Shown here one piece after another: positions 20,201 to 35,200 of a stretch of 64,000 bases of DNA. Each line of letters starts with the position of its first letter. Position 1 is the first letter of the stretch. Location: contig OX442315.1 of NCBI GenBank assembly GCA_949358305.1, positions 30,468,427-30,532,426 of the forward strand, in the 5' to 3' direction. The notes below the pieces were generated by a model. It saw only the letters and a list, made by a program, of their open reading frames with translations. It was not told where the DNA came from and searched no databases. The DNA is from Strigamia acuminata (taxonomy: Eukaryota; Arthropoda; Chilopoda; Geophilomorpha; Linotaeniidae). Made by a program: the position numbers and the translations under genes.

Positions 20201-23200
20201 GTGAGCAGCTTTTATTGCTAGTGTAATTTTCATGGTTTGAAGTTGGCCGTTTTAATGATGCCACTAAAAATGACCATTGACTTCGGATTCAAGTTCAACC
20301 ATTTTCAAACTTTTTAATTATAAGAGATAGAAAAGGTTTCAATTAGAAAATTGTAGAGCACTAGTTGTTGCGAATAAGCATTTGTTTGAGTTCAATTCAA
20401 ATAAGAGCTACCGTTGAGACATAAAAATCATTTCGTAATTATTTTACCGTAGCTTTAATAATGTCTTACGTTTTTTATTCAAATATTGTACTATTTTTGT
20501 ACTATTTGTATTGTACTATTTTTCTAAGGATTACCGGTTTCATAGTTAATTAAAGTGTGCTGCCCATCCAAACATATGCTTCACTGCAATGTTTGCACGT
20601 TAATTTGACGCTCTCTATCTTTATTTATTTCCATAGCAATTATTAGAATCTCTTACTATTAAAGAGTTCGAGAATAAATAACTTTGAGTCTAACTGAATG
20701 GTCATTTTTACTTTTCAGTAGCACCATTAAAAGAGCCACCCAACATTTCCTATTTAATCACACATTCTAAAGTAAACATCAATAAATGCAACCAAATTAA
20801 TACAGTACAACACAAAACAACGCAAATGACCAACTGCAATTCAAATAAATCACAAATAAAAATAAACTATCTCGCAAGTTAAAAGTTGATACAAACTAAA
20901 AGACTTTTCTACTGAAACCAGCCAAATTCTTAAAGCCGATGTCATCTTTAAAGAAGAAGAAGAAGAAGAAAATGGAAAAAAAATCGATTTCCGAAAAACA
21001 TCTTTTAACTTCTTGCACAGTAGCAGATGACATGTTTTATATCTTAAAAACCATATTGACACATGCGACCTTTTGTTACCATGAAACTAAAACCCAACTC
21101 GACTCATCCCTTACAAGCCAGCAAAAGGTTCATACTTACACCTTCACTCTTTTTTACCCTGAAACATTGAATTATTATGTGAATGGTCGCACGCACCATT
21201 CTCCTACCCACCATCTTCAAGGGTAGATGCAACTACTTCAGCTGACTGCGGCCCACTTCCTTTGCCGTTGAAAGCCGAGATAACAACGCCATACGAGAAA
21301 GATTTCTTGAGATTCGAGATCAGGTACACGTTTTCATCAGGTCTATGGTCAGTACTTTTTACGATGTAATCTTCCTCGCTATCTACCTCTCGATAACCGA
21401 TATTATAACCCGTTAGATCTCCGAACCACACATCACTTTTAGGAGGCTTTAAATAAAAAAGAAAAGAAAAGAAAAATACAAAATGATTTTTAATTTAAAA
21501 AAATAAAAAGAAATACGGTAATAATAATATTGCAGATATAAATTCAGTCTTCATAACCGCAATTGATGGTTTCTTTGTGCACATGAATGCCAACAAGTCC
21601 CTTCTCTATTACCATGTTATAAAGATGGATAGTCCAGAAGGAGCAATCTAGTTTTTTATGGTTCACACGCAGTGCTCAGTTCCTTTCAATTCCGCAGAAA
21701 CTGTGGCAAAGATGGTGTCCATGAAAGTGGCAAATTCAATACGCTTCAATTGTCCGACCTCCCATGACTTTACCATTACCTGGTGGGCACACGGAGCAAT
21801 CACGCGATATTGCACTGTGTACCGATGGGGTACTTCACATTGAATGGCTGCAGACTCATAAGGAGATGGACAGAGTTCAATATCGAATAGTTGGCTTTCA
21901 AGGACACGAGATGGACCAAAGGCTAACCTAACTCCCAGCTCTTTTACTTTATTGCCCCTATACGGATTTCTATTAAAAGCCCCTCTCTCTCTCTCTCTAC
22001 TGCGATATTACAATTTATTTTTCACTCAATTTACCTTCCATTTCACTCGAAGACTCTGTGAACTCACTGCTTCCAGCTCAATTGATAATGGCGGTCCTCC
22101 AGGAGCTGAAATGAGACACACAATCCTATTTTAATATATTTATGACAGCAAGTTTCCATCTGGTATTCTACTTTGTGTTTTTAAAATATTTAAACGAGAG
22201 AAAAAGTTTTTGGGAAAAACAAACTTGGCAATCAGTGAGTAAATCAATAAATCATTCTCATCCGCATGCTATTTACGTTTCTCCCTCTCTTTTATCTTCC
22301 ATTAAGTTTAAGTGGGGGCGGGGGGATGGGAAATCGATCAAACCGCCTAAATTTGACAACCACCGGAAATAGATAATTGAGATCTTTTAAAATGCTCACC
22401 TTCCTCCTCAGTTGTAATTCCAATCACGGAACTTGCATTACTCATGCCAACCGAGTTTTCAGCGCGCACTCGGATGTCGTATCGTTTTGCTGGAAGAAGT
22501 CTCGTAACTCTAATCGATGTCTTTTCGCTTAAAACGCTTGTATTGACCGTCGACTTGAACCAGGAGGCTGCAATGAAATACCACACCGCACGTGTCAAGT
22601 ATAATTTTCTCGATAAACTCGAGTGTTTGCGGTTTACACGGCACGCCGAAACTGTTTAATCAATTCTTACAAATCCCTTTTTCTAAAAACAGAGAGCAAT
22701 AAAGCGCTTTTAATCACCCAATTAATTATGCATACATTACAATTAAAACAAATTCTGATCAATATCAAACTTTTTATTCCCTCAACCCTAAATTTTATTT
22801 CCTTTTCCACCCCATTCGAAAACAAAAATAAAACGCGCTGATAATTTGATGCCTTGATAAGAACTACGAACCTTCATTCAATTTATGTTGTACAACATAA
22901 CGAATTATCGGACTATTTCCATCGAACGATGGTTCCCATGCCAGAAATAAACTACGACTGGAAATCCTCGATGTACTTAGATGAGTTGGCGCATTTGGCC
23001 GGTCTATACAAATCATTAAATCACAAATTAAATTTATAAAATGTCACATAAAATGTCATCACATCACCTACCTTGTATTATCAGATATATTTGAGTTTCA
23101 TCCGATCCAAACGCATTCGATGCGTGACAGTTAAACGAGGTAAAGTCCTTCTGCTTTACTTTAGATATAATTAATTCGGACTGTAAACCGTTATTCAACA

Positions 23201-26200
23201 ACGTGGTCTTAATACGAATTCTGAAACTTCCGTATCATGAATAAATTGCAATGGCGGCTATCGACTCCCAAGTTACCTGGGGTCCAGTTTACTGTCCGCA
23301 ATTTTGTCATTCGTTTTCCACGTAATAGTTATTTCAGGGTCCCCATACGCAGTGCATACCAATCTTCCCTTATCGCCGTTCTTTACCGTTACATTTGAAT
23401 GTTTCATGTCAAAGTGAGCTGGAACTAAATAAAAAATCGAGTGATAAAAACAAAAGTTGTTGCGTGTTCGTACACACACCAGATTAAACCACAATAAATA
23501 AGGACGGAGAGGAGGTTCGGCGAGGAAAACACGAGCGCAATTGCTTCTTTTAATTTAATGGGATCTAAAAGTGATAAAATCTCTTCTCAAGTGTGGTTTT
23601 TGGAAGCAGAAGCAGTGCCAGCCAACACTTTGCTTCAAAAATACTGCAAATTCTCTGTCAACTTGACTTAAAAAAAAGAAGTAGGAAAAAAAAATAACAA
23701 CTTACTCCTAACATCCAAATAGATCACTTTGCTCAGTTCAGGCCCAATGCCGTTGTTGGCCTGACATAGGAAATGGCCTTCATCTGTTTCATCTGCTCTG
23801 TGAATTATTAGTGAGCCATTCTGAGCTGTGTAGCGAGTCAATCCCTCACTTGGGATTTCTTGATAATCCACTGGTACATTGCCTGAAACAAAAGAAAGCA
23901 ATTTAAGCTGTCCTCAGCACAGTGGGAGTTCGATTGAACACTGATTTACGTGACGCCTGTCTGCACTTCTCAAACCAATTTCTTTTGTTTCTCTATGCTA
24001 ACCGCTTAAATTTAAATTAAACAATACCCAGGTGGAGTTCACCGAATCCAAAAAATCGACGTGTAACAGCGTATTCAAGCAATCAAAAAACGGTTTTTTT
24101 CTCAACACACAATCAATGTATTCACGAATCCATTCATCTTTAATGAACAAACAGCAAGAATAATTCTTTGTGGCATGATCCCCGATGTTGAAAGGCAATT
24201 TTTTGTTTTTTGTCTTTTTTTCTTCTTCCAATCTTTTATAAAAATGGACAAATAAACTCTAATGATTACCGCATTGTAATAATTTGTGATGTTTTCCCCT
24301 TCAAGAGTAAAATTTGAGCTGATTTCTTTCTGCTTCACGAAGTAGAAGACTTTTTGCTTATGCTTCAATACTTCACATGATAAAATTGCGATCAAATTAG
24401 ATTTGAGAAAGGAGAAGAAGAGTGTTAAAACTTTAATTCAACCCATATAGTTTTCCCTCTCGCTCTTGTCTATAAATTATTCATTTGAATAGAACAAATA
24501 GAGTTCAGCGTAAACGCAATTTGAAAACTAACCATGTATATAAAATAAACTCTCTTGCTTTACAAATCTCTTTGAGAAATTCAAAGAACAAATGGCCTCA
24601 GAACCTCGGTGATGGTTTGGAAACTAAGTTTACAATTCAGACACCAATCTTAAAATACATTTCTTATTGAACACCATTTATTTCCAATAAATAGACAACA
24701 ATTGCATTCAAAACTGACATTAAAGTGATTACCCATACTCACGGATGTGAATATGATAAAAATAAGCCTAACAGGGCACCCTGTTTCCTGTGATTGGAAG
24801 TATTTATAAAAACCATTAATTCCTATTGATAAAAATACCAAAACCTGTGTTTCAACAGGTATGAAAGGGCTTGCAGAGTTGAGGAACAACAATTAAGTTG
24901 AATTTTGCTTTCCTTTCCCCTATCTGTATTGATTTTCTGAGGCATGTGTGAAGCTTATGTGAAACTCATATATCAAGTTAATGGTCGCAACCTGAGAAAT
25001 ACCTTTGATATTGCGACACTTGTTGTGAAAGCATGCCTTGGCCCCGACTATTCCACATTCAGTATCTGAATGCAGTCAATTGTGAGATCCGAACAGTGAC
25101 AACAACACGTGTCACTACACTTGTTGTATTATCAAATATCAACCATGCATTATAGTCTAGATGTGATGTTAGTTGGCCCTCGTTCGGCGTGGAACAACGT
25201 TATACCGCAACGACATCGAGAATTATAGCAAGCGGCCAAAGCCGTGCAGTTTTAATATTCAATAAATTCCAAAAAATAAAAAAAAATTAAATTTCGATAC
25301 TAAAATCAAAATTTTAAAATTAATAATTTTTTAAGACAAATTTGTATACAGTGAAAGACTGAGTTCTACCGAGTCCCACCGAATATGAAATGCAGGCGCA
25401 GCCACCAGTTGCCACGGGAACATTAATTCCTGAAAATCAATTAATGCCCCTAGTGGTGTTTTTGAGGTTATTTATCCACTTGCTTCTACAATCTCTATTT
25501 GAGGTACTTTAGTTTTAAAAGTTTAATTATGAGTCATTTGCTGTTCTTTAACTTTAGGCGTGTTTGTTAAATTTTCCAAACATTAAAATCACTTCTCAAT
25601 ATATTGGATGGGCACTATACTGAGTTTAGTGAAGAGGGGACAGTGTTGTCATTAATATTAATGCCAAATTCAGAAATTCTCTGTGCTTGATCGAATACTT
25701 TTTTCTCAGCTTTGTAGTAATTTAATACATTTTTCCTCAAGGATGTCAACAAAAATATCTGTAACTTTTTTAAATCTTGTTCAATTTTTTTCATATTGCC
25801 ACTAAATTATAGCATTTGGCTTGGTCTTTTCAGTGAATAAAATGTTTTGTGTGTAAATTATTACTTAGACTGCAAAAAAACGATTTTGGGTTCGAATCAG
25901 CTCATGTGGTGACTGATCGAATACTTTTTGCTAGGGGTTGTAGTCTGTCTCCGGAAGTAATGTAAATGCATAATAAAGTACTTGCTGTGTCGTCTTTAAA
26001 TAAGAACAGCAGTCACATAATCAAGCCTGTAAAACGATAATAAAAAAATCTGTTCGTCTTTGCACTGAGATGTTCAGTATTGAGTTCATTATTACTTCTT
26101 CTTCTTTTAAAATAAACGGAACTAGTTTTCAAAAGAACTGCTTCAAGATATCAAAATTTTTAATGAGATTTAAAGAAGAACTTCGATTGAATTCAAGACT

Positions 26201-29200
26201 AAATAAAAATGAAAAAATAAAGAGAAAAAAAGTAACCTATACGTAAGAAGTTAATCAAATATTACAAACTGTTACTTCAAAAGATTCCTCTACAAAATTA
26301 ATTCTTCTGTTTTATTCATACCAGTTTGGATTAGAATTGACTGCCGCTCTCCAACCACTTGTGTATTATCAAATCACGGTTTTCCGACAGGGAGAAATAT
26401 TATATTAGTCATTCAAAGATGATGTTTGCAGGATCATATTCAGGAAATGCTTATTGATGCCCCCCAAGTGTGAAACCGATCCCGACCCAACAGTCTCTAG
26501 CTTTACAAATACCAAGTGAATTGGTCAACCATTCATAATTATTAATTGGTATACTTTAGCGCAATGCGCAAGTCTCTAAATTAATTAAAAATTTTGCCAC
26601 TTCACTCAGTCATCGAGATTTGACAGCGATGTGCAATAGAGAGCGCCTTTGCAATAATTTTCAGATTCGAACCTGTTACACCACTAACATTTTTCAAGAA
26701 ATCCTACAAAACAAATGAATAATTCTTTAAATTCAAGCAAACATTAGCAAACACATCAAGAGATGGAGCCACCTTATAAAACAGTCGCAATTTATTAGCG
26801 CAACTGTTTAAGGCAAAACAGCACATTAAAAATATTTTGCCACTCGCCTCTGTATTATTTGCCCCAACCACGGTATGGTTTATTTTCAAACTAGAAATGT
26901 ATTAAAAACATTATTTGCATTACTAACTTCTTTATATGGAAAACAAAGTCATAACATACTGTTTTATGCATTTTCATATTTTACTGTGGCTTGTTTATAC
27001 GCAAAGAAATCTCGTGCAACGCATAAAAAACTTACAAGTGTGTTCTTTATATCATTTGCTCATAGTCTACAAGAGCGTGAATTTCAACACTTCCGTATAT
27101 TTCTTACTTGCAACTGAATATGTGGCTTGCTTTAATAAGACCGAAAAAACGGGCGAAAATTTAAATTAGTTTCCATTTCTTAAATTTAATTTAAACTTAT
27201 GTGAAAATGGAAACTTTCGTGCACTTTAAAGCATTAAATTTTAAATTTATGTTGAAAACAAACGGAAAACAGAATTGAAACCATCAATTCTTAATAAGAC
27301 TGAAAAATTTGTTTAATCAAATAATTACTTTAATTCATTACTACTTGAACTCTTCTTGTTTTAATTAATAAGAGTTTCGAGTTTCTGTCCTAATTAATTT
27401 TTCGTGCTGCAAAAATCGATTTTTATTTAGTTTTCTGATCAAGTGGCAGCTTGTTTGGTGACCCCTTTTTGACAGAATGGCGTGCCAATTAGTAATGGTT
27501 AGTTACTCCCTGTCATGGGTCTGCCAAAGCCATGTTCCGTCCAAAATAAGAGATTTTTCTTTTTTTCCTATTTTTTCTTAAGTTCCGCCCTACTAGTTAT
27601 GTCCCCAAAGGTTAAACCATAGACCCACTGCCCACAAACAACTGATTGGTCACAATTTAGACGCAAGAACTCCCCCGAGAGACATTTCTATATGAGCAAT
27701 TCATTTCGTACAAATTAAAATCTTCATTTTGTGTTTACTATCATCCACTGCAGTCTTTTCTTTTTGAAAAGAAAGTCTTTTAAAGAAAATACTATTGTTC
27801 CATTGCAGAAACTTGTAATCAGTTCTTTGATGCCAGAGATAAAGTATGAATAGAATAACCAATTAAAAGGCGGACGGGTAAAAACAGCAATCACTTTGTT
27901 TGCTTGCACAACCTAACTTGGAAATCAAAATAACTGCAGTCTACGATGAACACGAGATAATTTTCATCTAATTATCCATTAAATAAACCGTGTGAGTGTA
28001 TTGTTTTTGTGAAAGCGTTTTAGTTCTATGTGTTTTTAACATGAATTTGTTGTTAATGCATTTACATAATCCCCCAACACCAATCTTTAATCTCGGGTTA
28101 AATTGTCCTTACACCAGATACAACAGAGAGGCCGTTTGCGCCACACCGACGTAAGCATTAACCAAACTCATCAGTTGTTTTTCTCTCAAAAACAAAAAAA
28201 AAACAATGCGAAAATAAAATAAGTTTAATTAAACTTATTTTATAAAAATCATTCAATGTCAAAATATTAATTTACGTGGAATTACTGTCTACTCTGAAGT
28301 CTTTAAAGAAAAATAAAAATGGCTCGTGCTCTTGAATTACCTGAAGCTTTCTTCCATTTGATAATTGGCTCAGGAAAACCAATCGCCTGGCAGTCGATAT
28401 GTGTAGACCGATGCAAAATGACGTGCGAGTCTTTCGGTTCAATTAACCATTGCGGGGGCACTGAAAATAATATCATCGAATCATTAGCAAGATATTAAAT
28501 AACAAATAAATCAACTAGCCGTTCAATGGCACCTTCATTTTAAATTCTAATTGAAATCTTATATTTCAAAATAAACACAATTAACTTAATTGAGCGGCAC
28601 AAAAGCATATATACATTTACTTTAAACGCCGAACAAATAAAAATTATTCTAGCCACTTTGTTCTTGAAAATATACGTTTGAATTGGAGTTTATTTGCTCT
28701 TTTTATGGATAAGATAAAGCAAAATGCAAATAAAATGCTCGAGCTTAAAAAAATTGGAAAACGGAAATCCAGAAACCCGTATGTAAACAAATCATAAATA
28801 ATGAAGATGAAAAAAGCTAATTCAGAAACCTGTTATTATCATGTAAAAACAAATTACTAATTAGCTGCACTTCTATTTTCCAAATCAAATCAGACAAGAT
28901 AAATTTAGTCAGTTAGCGTGTGCAGTCATTGCAGAAATAAACAAGAGTTGAACGATGTAATTAAGCTATAGCAAGATAAGGCCGGCAAGCTTGCTTATTC
29001 AATCGTTTTCTTTGATGGCCAATAGCGGTTGGCAAAGATTCATTCATCGTAGTGTGGTCATGACAGGTAATATTTGCGGCATATCGATTCAAAGCTAGTT
29101 ATTTACGATCGATGGATTCGGAGTAAAAAGCAAGCATAATACAGTTCCTTCTTCGCCATATAAAATTCTATTAAGAACCTAATTTTCGACAGACGTAAAA

Positions 29201-32200
29201 AAAATAAAAAAATATACACTCGTAAATAATATATAATAAAAACATATATTTATTTCTTTATTTTTTAATCAGAATTCGGAAGAAATAAAAATAAAAATGA
29301 TCGCGGGAATCTTGACTGACAGTCATATAATTGCTCCGTCTTTGAACCTTTAAACGTAAATAGAAAAATGACGTTCCAATAATATTTTTTATATATATAT
29401 ACAAACCACAAACCAGTATTAAAAATTTTTAAATCTAATAAAAGCGTTTACAAATTTAAATACAAATTGTTACTTGTATTATACCGTCGTAATAATATCC
29501 TTATTCGATAACCCGTAATAGCACACGCAGTAGTCGAAAGTATTATCTCATACTACAAAAAAAATCTAAATAACGTGTCGTTTCTGCTTACACATCAGCT
29601 TGTATGTAGAAGTTACCAAGATTTCTCCTCACAATCTCCTCACATTACATTACATTGCAAAGACTCTCGGAAATGGAAGTACAGCGAGACATATTGAAAA
29701 AAGGAATGGAATTATTAGGATTTCGCCTCAATTTTAAAGCTAAACAACTGTATTGTTATGTCTACAAAGGTCCGGAAAAAACTGCTTTCTATTGAACACA
29801 CAAAAATTAAGTTTCAATAAATTACTACCGGTAGCGGATGAGCAAGTAATCGCTGCAGCAAAACCGAGTGAAGAGAGAAGTAAGGGGTTGTTACTACAGT
29901 CTGTGTTCAGTATCTAGATGTCAAATTCGAACACTAAATTCCATTTTCTGCACACGACAACACAAAAGTCAGAAATTGTTTATTGCGCACCTGTTATTAT
30001 TTCTAAAAATCTGGAATTTGTTGCGTTTAGATTGGCGCAGACAGGGATTATTCAGTGTGATTTTAACATCAAGATAACGGGCGCAGACTATAGTTCTCGC
30101 CACAAGTTAATAACTAATAAATTATTCCATCCCAATATCATAGAGGAAAAGATATTGGTGCACTTTAACATTAATTAATTTAATTCCCTTATCAGAGACT
30201 ACTTCTAACCTGGAATTAGCCACATGTTTAATTATCTACCAACTCATCAAGTGACCAATAATTACTCGATGACCCCGAAATACAACACTACTGCTAATCA
30301 TTGATTAAAGAGAAGAAATTTCCACAATACCGCTCACTGAATATGAAAAGGTAAAACCGTGATGCCCATATGCGAGTTTAGTTTACTTCGGGCCAATAAA
30401 TGTAACAAAGATAGTGTTGACTTGCCCTCGTCCGCTGTGTTGCATGCGTAGAATGAATTCAAATCTCGTTTCAAATCCAGCAGGTAACATCATTCCCAAT
30501 AGTAAAATCGGACTGCTCAATTATTCGAGGCACGTGTGGCACGTGTTAAGCCATGGCCTTAGTTAGAGTTGGCCATTAGTTCTAATTAAGACGCACTTAA
30601 CACCAAACTTCACGGTAGTCTTTGTTCACCCTTTTGTTTACTCTGGCGACGGCAATTAAAAGGCCAATAACACGCTTCGTAATCCATGAACTAATGTTTT
30701 ACTGAACAAAGTGGATTTCCACCTTTTCGCGCAATGGAAAACTTTTTTATTGCACAAATGCCATCCGATACCAACAATAGGATTTTATACCACGTTATGA
30801 AAATATTGTCGTTAAATTTAATGCTTTTTATTTTTGTTTTTCGCGCCTGTCGGTTTGTTTGGCTACTTTCCATTAATTTGTAGTTGCAAAATTTTGTGGT
30901 AATGAGGGCGCGTCTCATTATTGGAAAAGTTGTAGAACAGAAAGAAGGATGAACACTGTACACAACCACAAGACCACATTAAAAATTAAAAAAAGAAGAA
31001 AAGATTGGCCATAAAATATAAAGTTTGTATGTATAGACAACATTTTTATGGGATTAGTTTGGAAGATCGAGTGTAAATAATTCAAAATAACATGGCTAAT
31101 TGAGTTTATAGTCGATATGTCGATAAAGGCCTAAAGGGTAAAGCAAATATTAGTTTAGAAAAAAAAAATGAAATTCCACTTTAAATTTAATGCCTCATCT
31201 CTGGACATTAATTGGTACGGTAATTATATAGAATTAAAAATGAATGTTGTTAACTTAATGAGTAGACCACTTAATCGTACCTAAACCATTTGCTTGGTGC
31301 GTGAGATAATCAAAACATCAGACATATGTTTTCAGTGGGAGCCCAAAATCTCCCTCCGCTCCAAACTCATGTATTATTATTTTAACCTTTTCGAACGTTA
31401 CATTTTAAAAATATATTTCATTTACGTTTTCCTCTATTTTATCAACTAAAAAACTATTTAGTAAATGCTGAGGATCAACCTGATAATGTTGCCAGCGCCA
31501 ACCAGTGGCAGTTGGCCACAATTTAAACATGTTCATATTTTTAGTCTAAATGTAAAATTGTCCATGTTAATGTTAATTTTACATTTAGACTGGATGTACT
31601 TACTGGTAATGTCTTTTCCGTAAAAAAAACTGATCTGTGATTTGTGAAAATAGGCATTTTCATCATATTTTAACCAAAATACAGATTTTTACCGTTAATT
31701 TTTACGGTAATTCATCTCTCAATGTTTTACACAGATTCACTATTCCAATCACAATTGCATCTCAAAAGAAAAGTTTTGACATCAGAAATATTGATTAAAA
31801 AAACAAAAAAAACTTTGTATAATTCAAGACAAGAACGAACAAGCCAAACTTCCAGCTGATATTTTGTCCTTACAGTTGGCGAGCACAGATAAGGAATTTG
31901 ATGCAGCCAAAGATGTGTTCTTGGCAGAAGTGGTGAGTAGTTGAAAGTGCTGGCTTATTTATGGATTACCCGCAGAAAGAATATTCAGAGCAATTTGTTG
32001 GCTGGCATGTGTCGGACATGTTCTTGGATATCCTTGTACAAACAAAGGATTGGAATCAACACTGCAAAATCAGCTTCCCATTCACCAATTTATATAAAAC
32101 CCACAATTTGTTTGTAATCGCACTGGCTTTTAAATCAATTCTAAAAATGCGCAGCCAAGACAGTCTTAGCTGTAGATTTTCCAAACTTGTTTGTGACGAT

Positions 32201-35200
32201 AACTACCACAAACTCAAAGAAGGACACTGTACGTGTCCAGTATTCCTCAAGACATGTGTGTGTAAACATGTTCTGAGTGTAGCAATTGGTGAACTACTTT
32301 ATTCGGTACCACCAGAGGCTAAAAAGTCCCACTGGGTGAGCCGCATAAACGTGGTCAGCCAGCTAAAGCCAAAAAATATTATTAATACAGCAAGTAGTTT
32401 TTCATTTATTCTATTAAATGTATAAAATAGAGGAAAATAAGTCTCGTGCCAAGTCTTTTATTCTATTATTCTTGGTTCAAATAGATCTATCAATCTCATT
32501 TTGAATTCATCTTCCATAAGTCAGACAAATCACTCGAAAAATCTTTTCAGCGCAGAATAGATTCAGTTTACCTCGTTTAGGTTAGGAAATAACAAATGGT
32601 TGAGCGTCACAATATGATACGGCCTTGACCCGCAAGTTATAGTTGTATAAGTAATGACTTAGCTTCCTGAGAAAAATGGGCATTTTAAGCGGTCATTATT
32701 AACATCAGTCGATTCTAGGCTCGAGGTGGAGGTGGGGTTACTTCCTTTTTGCGGCCACTTCGGGTTTTTCCCTATTTCACAAATTCTTTGCAGGGACATT
32801 TCTTACAGGTATTTTATGATACCCTTTAAGTTGGCCAGAGTTTTCTTCGGTGGTTTCCAGAATCTATACGAACAGCCATAAGTTTACATTTATTTACAAT
32901 AGCTGCGTTCAATATTGAAGCCTAAAGTGACTTTACTATGACTTTCGTTGCTTTACGTCCCGATTAAGTCCCCGAATTGTAAATTTTATTAATCATGACG
33001 CAACAAAACGCGTCATAAATGCAGCTAATGTTGTGCAAGTCTAAATTTTGCTAATAAAATGAAGCAAAATGATAACATACTAATTAGATACGTAGATAAA
33101 TTTCGTTAACTAGCCTACATTGCATTCAGTTAATTGCCACGGGTCCATTTGACCAGACAAATTTAGCAACGTATCAATAATATTTAATTTCACCCTTTAA
33201 CCATTTTCAGCATCATGGATTCCTCGGATTCGAAAATTACACCCTGAAATGGTGTTAACATATTTCTAATAATCGATTAAACTAGAGATCAGTAATGTCC
33301 GAAGCGAACATGTATTGCATTCGTGACAGATGTCATCATCACCTGATTGAAAAACTGATTTAGGTGAGATTAAATTAGTCAAACAACAATTAATTTTTTT
33401 AATTAGTTTAATTATAGCTCCATTTTATTAGCAAAAATTTAAATTTCTAATTGCAATCATAGATGGAATAATGCCAATTTTCATTTTATAAGATAAAAGT
33501 TGGCAAATAAATCCAAAATAACAAAACATTAGTTATACAGCGATATCTTTTACGTCATTGTGTAGAACAAATCGTGCACACACATTTATTTAATTCGTTG
33601 TCAATTAGACTTAATATATACCAATACAGTAGAGACTTTTTGGTAATTATTATAATTAGGTAAATCTAAATGACCGACATTTTGTTTCACTAACAGATCA
33701 ATGCATTTCTTTTATATATCAAAATCCAAATTTAAAGAAACAATCGTGAGAAAAAATAAAAATGCCAAAACCTGGCGGAAAGTTTCCAATTAATAATGCA
33801 TGCCAAAAGTTGTAATTAATAGACATCTATTTATGTATGCACAGTGCATTTAAAAAACAAGCAGAATTTTTGCGTGCGTTCCACCGTTTCTTGGTGAAAC
33901 TAAAGCTGCACAAAAGTAGGAAATCAATACAACAATTGTTGTTAAATCTTAATTCAGTTTTGTATTAAAAAAAAAAAAAAAAAAAAAAAAACTAGAACGG
34001 AATTTATTTAGCAAAAACACCCCAAAACCAGCATCTGTTGTGGCAGTAACGGCAAGCAAAGAAACTTGAGATTTGTTGTCGGTGTTGTTAACAACTGACC
34101 CTTGACTCTTGTAAACTTAATTATAATAAATTACAATATATCCTTTTCACGCAAAACTTACTTCATAAAAACTGCAACGTCGTGGCCACCAGCAAAGCGC
34201 TTGTTTACATCTTCGTGGGAAATGACATTTTCCGGATTTTCCCCAAGGAAAAGCATTTTTATGACATTAAATTTAAAACATGTAAACTCAAGGCAATTTA
34301 TAAATTCACATGCAAATGAAGTGCCACCCGCAATTTACTTGACTTTACGTTGACCCGTAAAAACTCAGAAAAAAAAAAAAACACCCCAATTTTTTATTTT
34401 TATCAAAATAATGCGAAAGCAAGAATACCCCTTTAACTTGCCGTATCTCGACGGATATGAGTATTGATCTCTTTTTACGCCAAGAGGCGCATTTAATCTG
34501 TTTTTAAAAAAATTGCGGAAAATCCTGTTCCGGTTGCCGTTACCAATGAGAACGCTGATGAAACTCGTGTATGAACAACAGAATAGCCATATCGATTGCC
34601 AAAGAAGAGGCATAAAACTGCACTATCTCATCACACATGCTGACAATTCCCCATTTTTTTCATTTCACACATTCATTGTTTGTCGCCTCCGATCATTCCC
34701 AGCATAAATTTCGCATCCCATCATCAAAAACTCAAAATGGCCAATTTCCACACCGCATTTTTATATCAATTATACAGCTCTAGTTGTCCGTGTCACACTA
34801 AAAGCTCAGAAAGCAGTTGCAATCTAAAAAGCGTAAATAAATAAAGAGACCTTTGCTCGCCCAAAAAAACCAGAACTAAATAATCCACGTGAACCGTCGA
34901 GAACTTGAAACTGTAAGATGTCAAATGACATAGAGTTGACCATGTCCAAACCCTGGCTAACGTCGGTAACAGTAGACGCAAAGCGAGGCGAATCATGTCA
35001 GTGACCACTGATTCGCTTCTATCGTTTGCAATTTAGCTGTCCTATTTCGCTTGTAGCGAGCCACCACAAGCGATTTGATGTTGCTCATGATGACATTATG
35101 ACGATTTCATCGTGATTCACGAGTTCAAACATTTTTTTTACATTCAAAAAGAATCAACACTCATCTGATATTACAACAATGAAACGTATTTTGTGCTTGG

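Larger units (their letters stand above)
23883..28340. other. Dscam intron within Ig8 (4.46 kb)
   Basis: AT-rich. Apart from a Tc1-like transposon end (25688-25945) and a 30-base palindrome (28214-28243) nothing coding was seen. The short open frames here have no domain wording. Confidence 0.5.
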
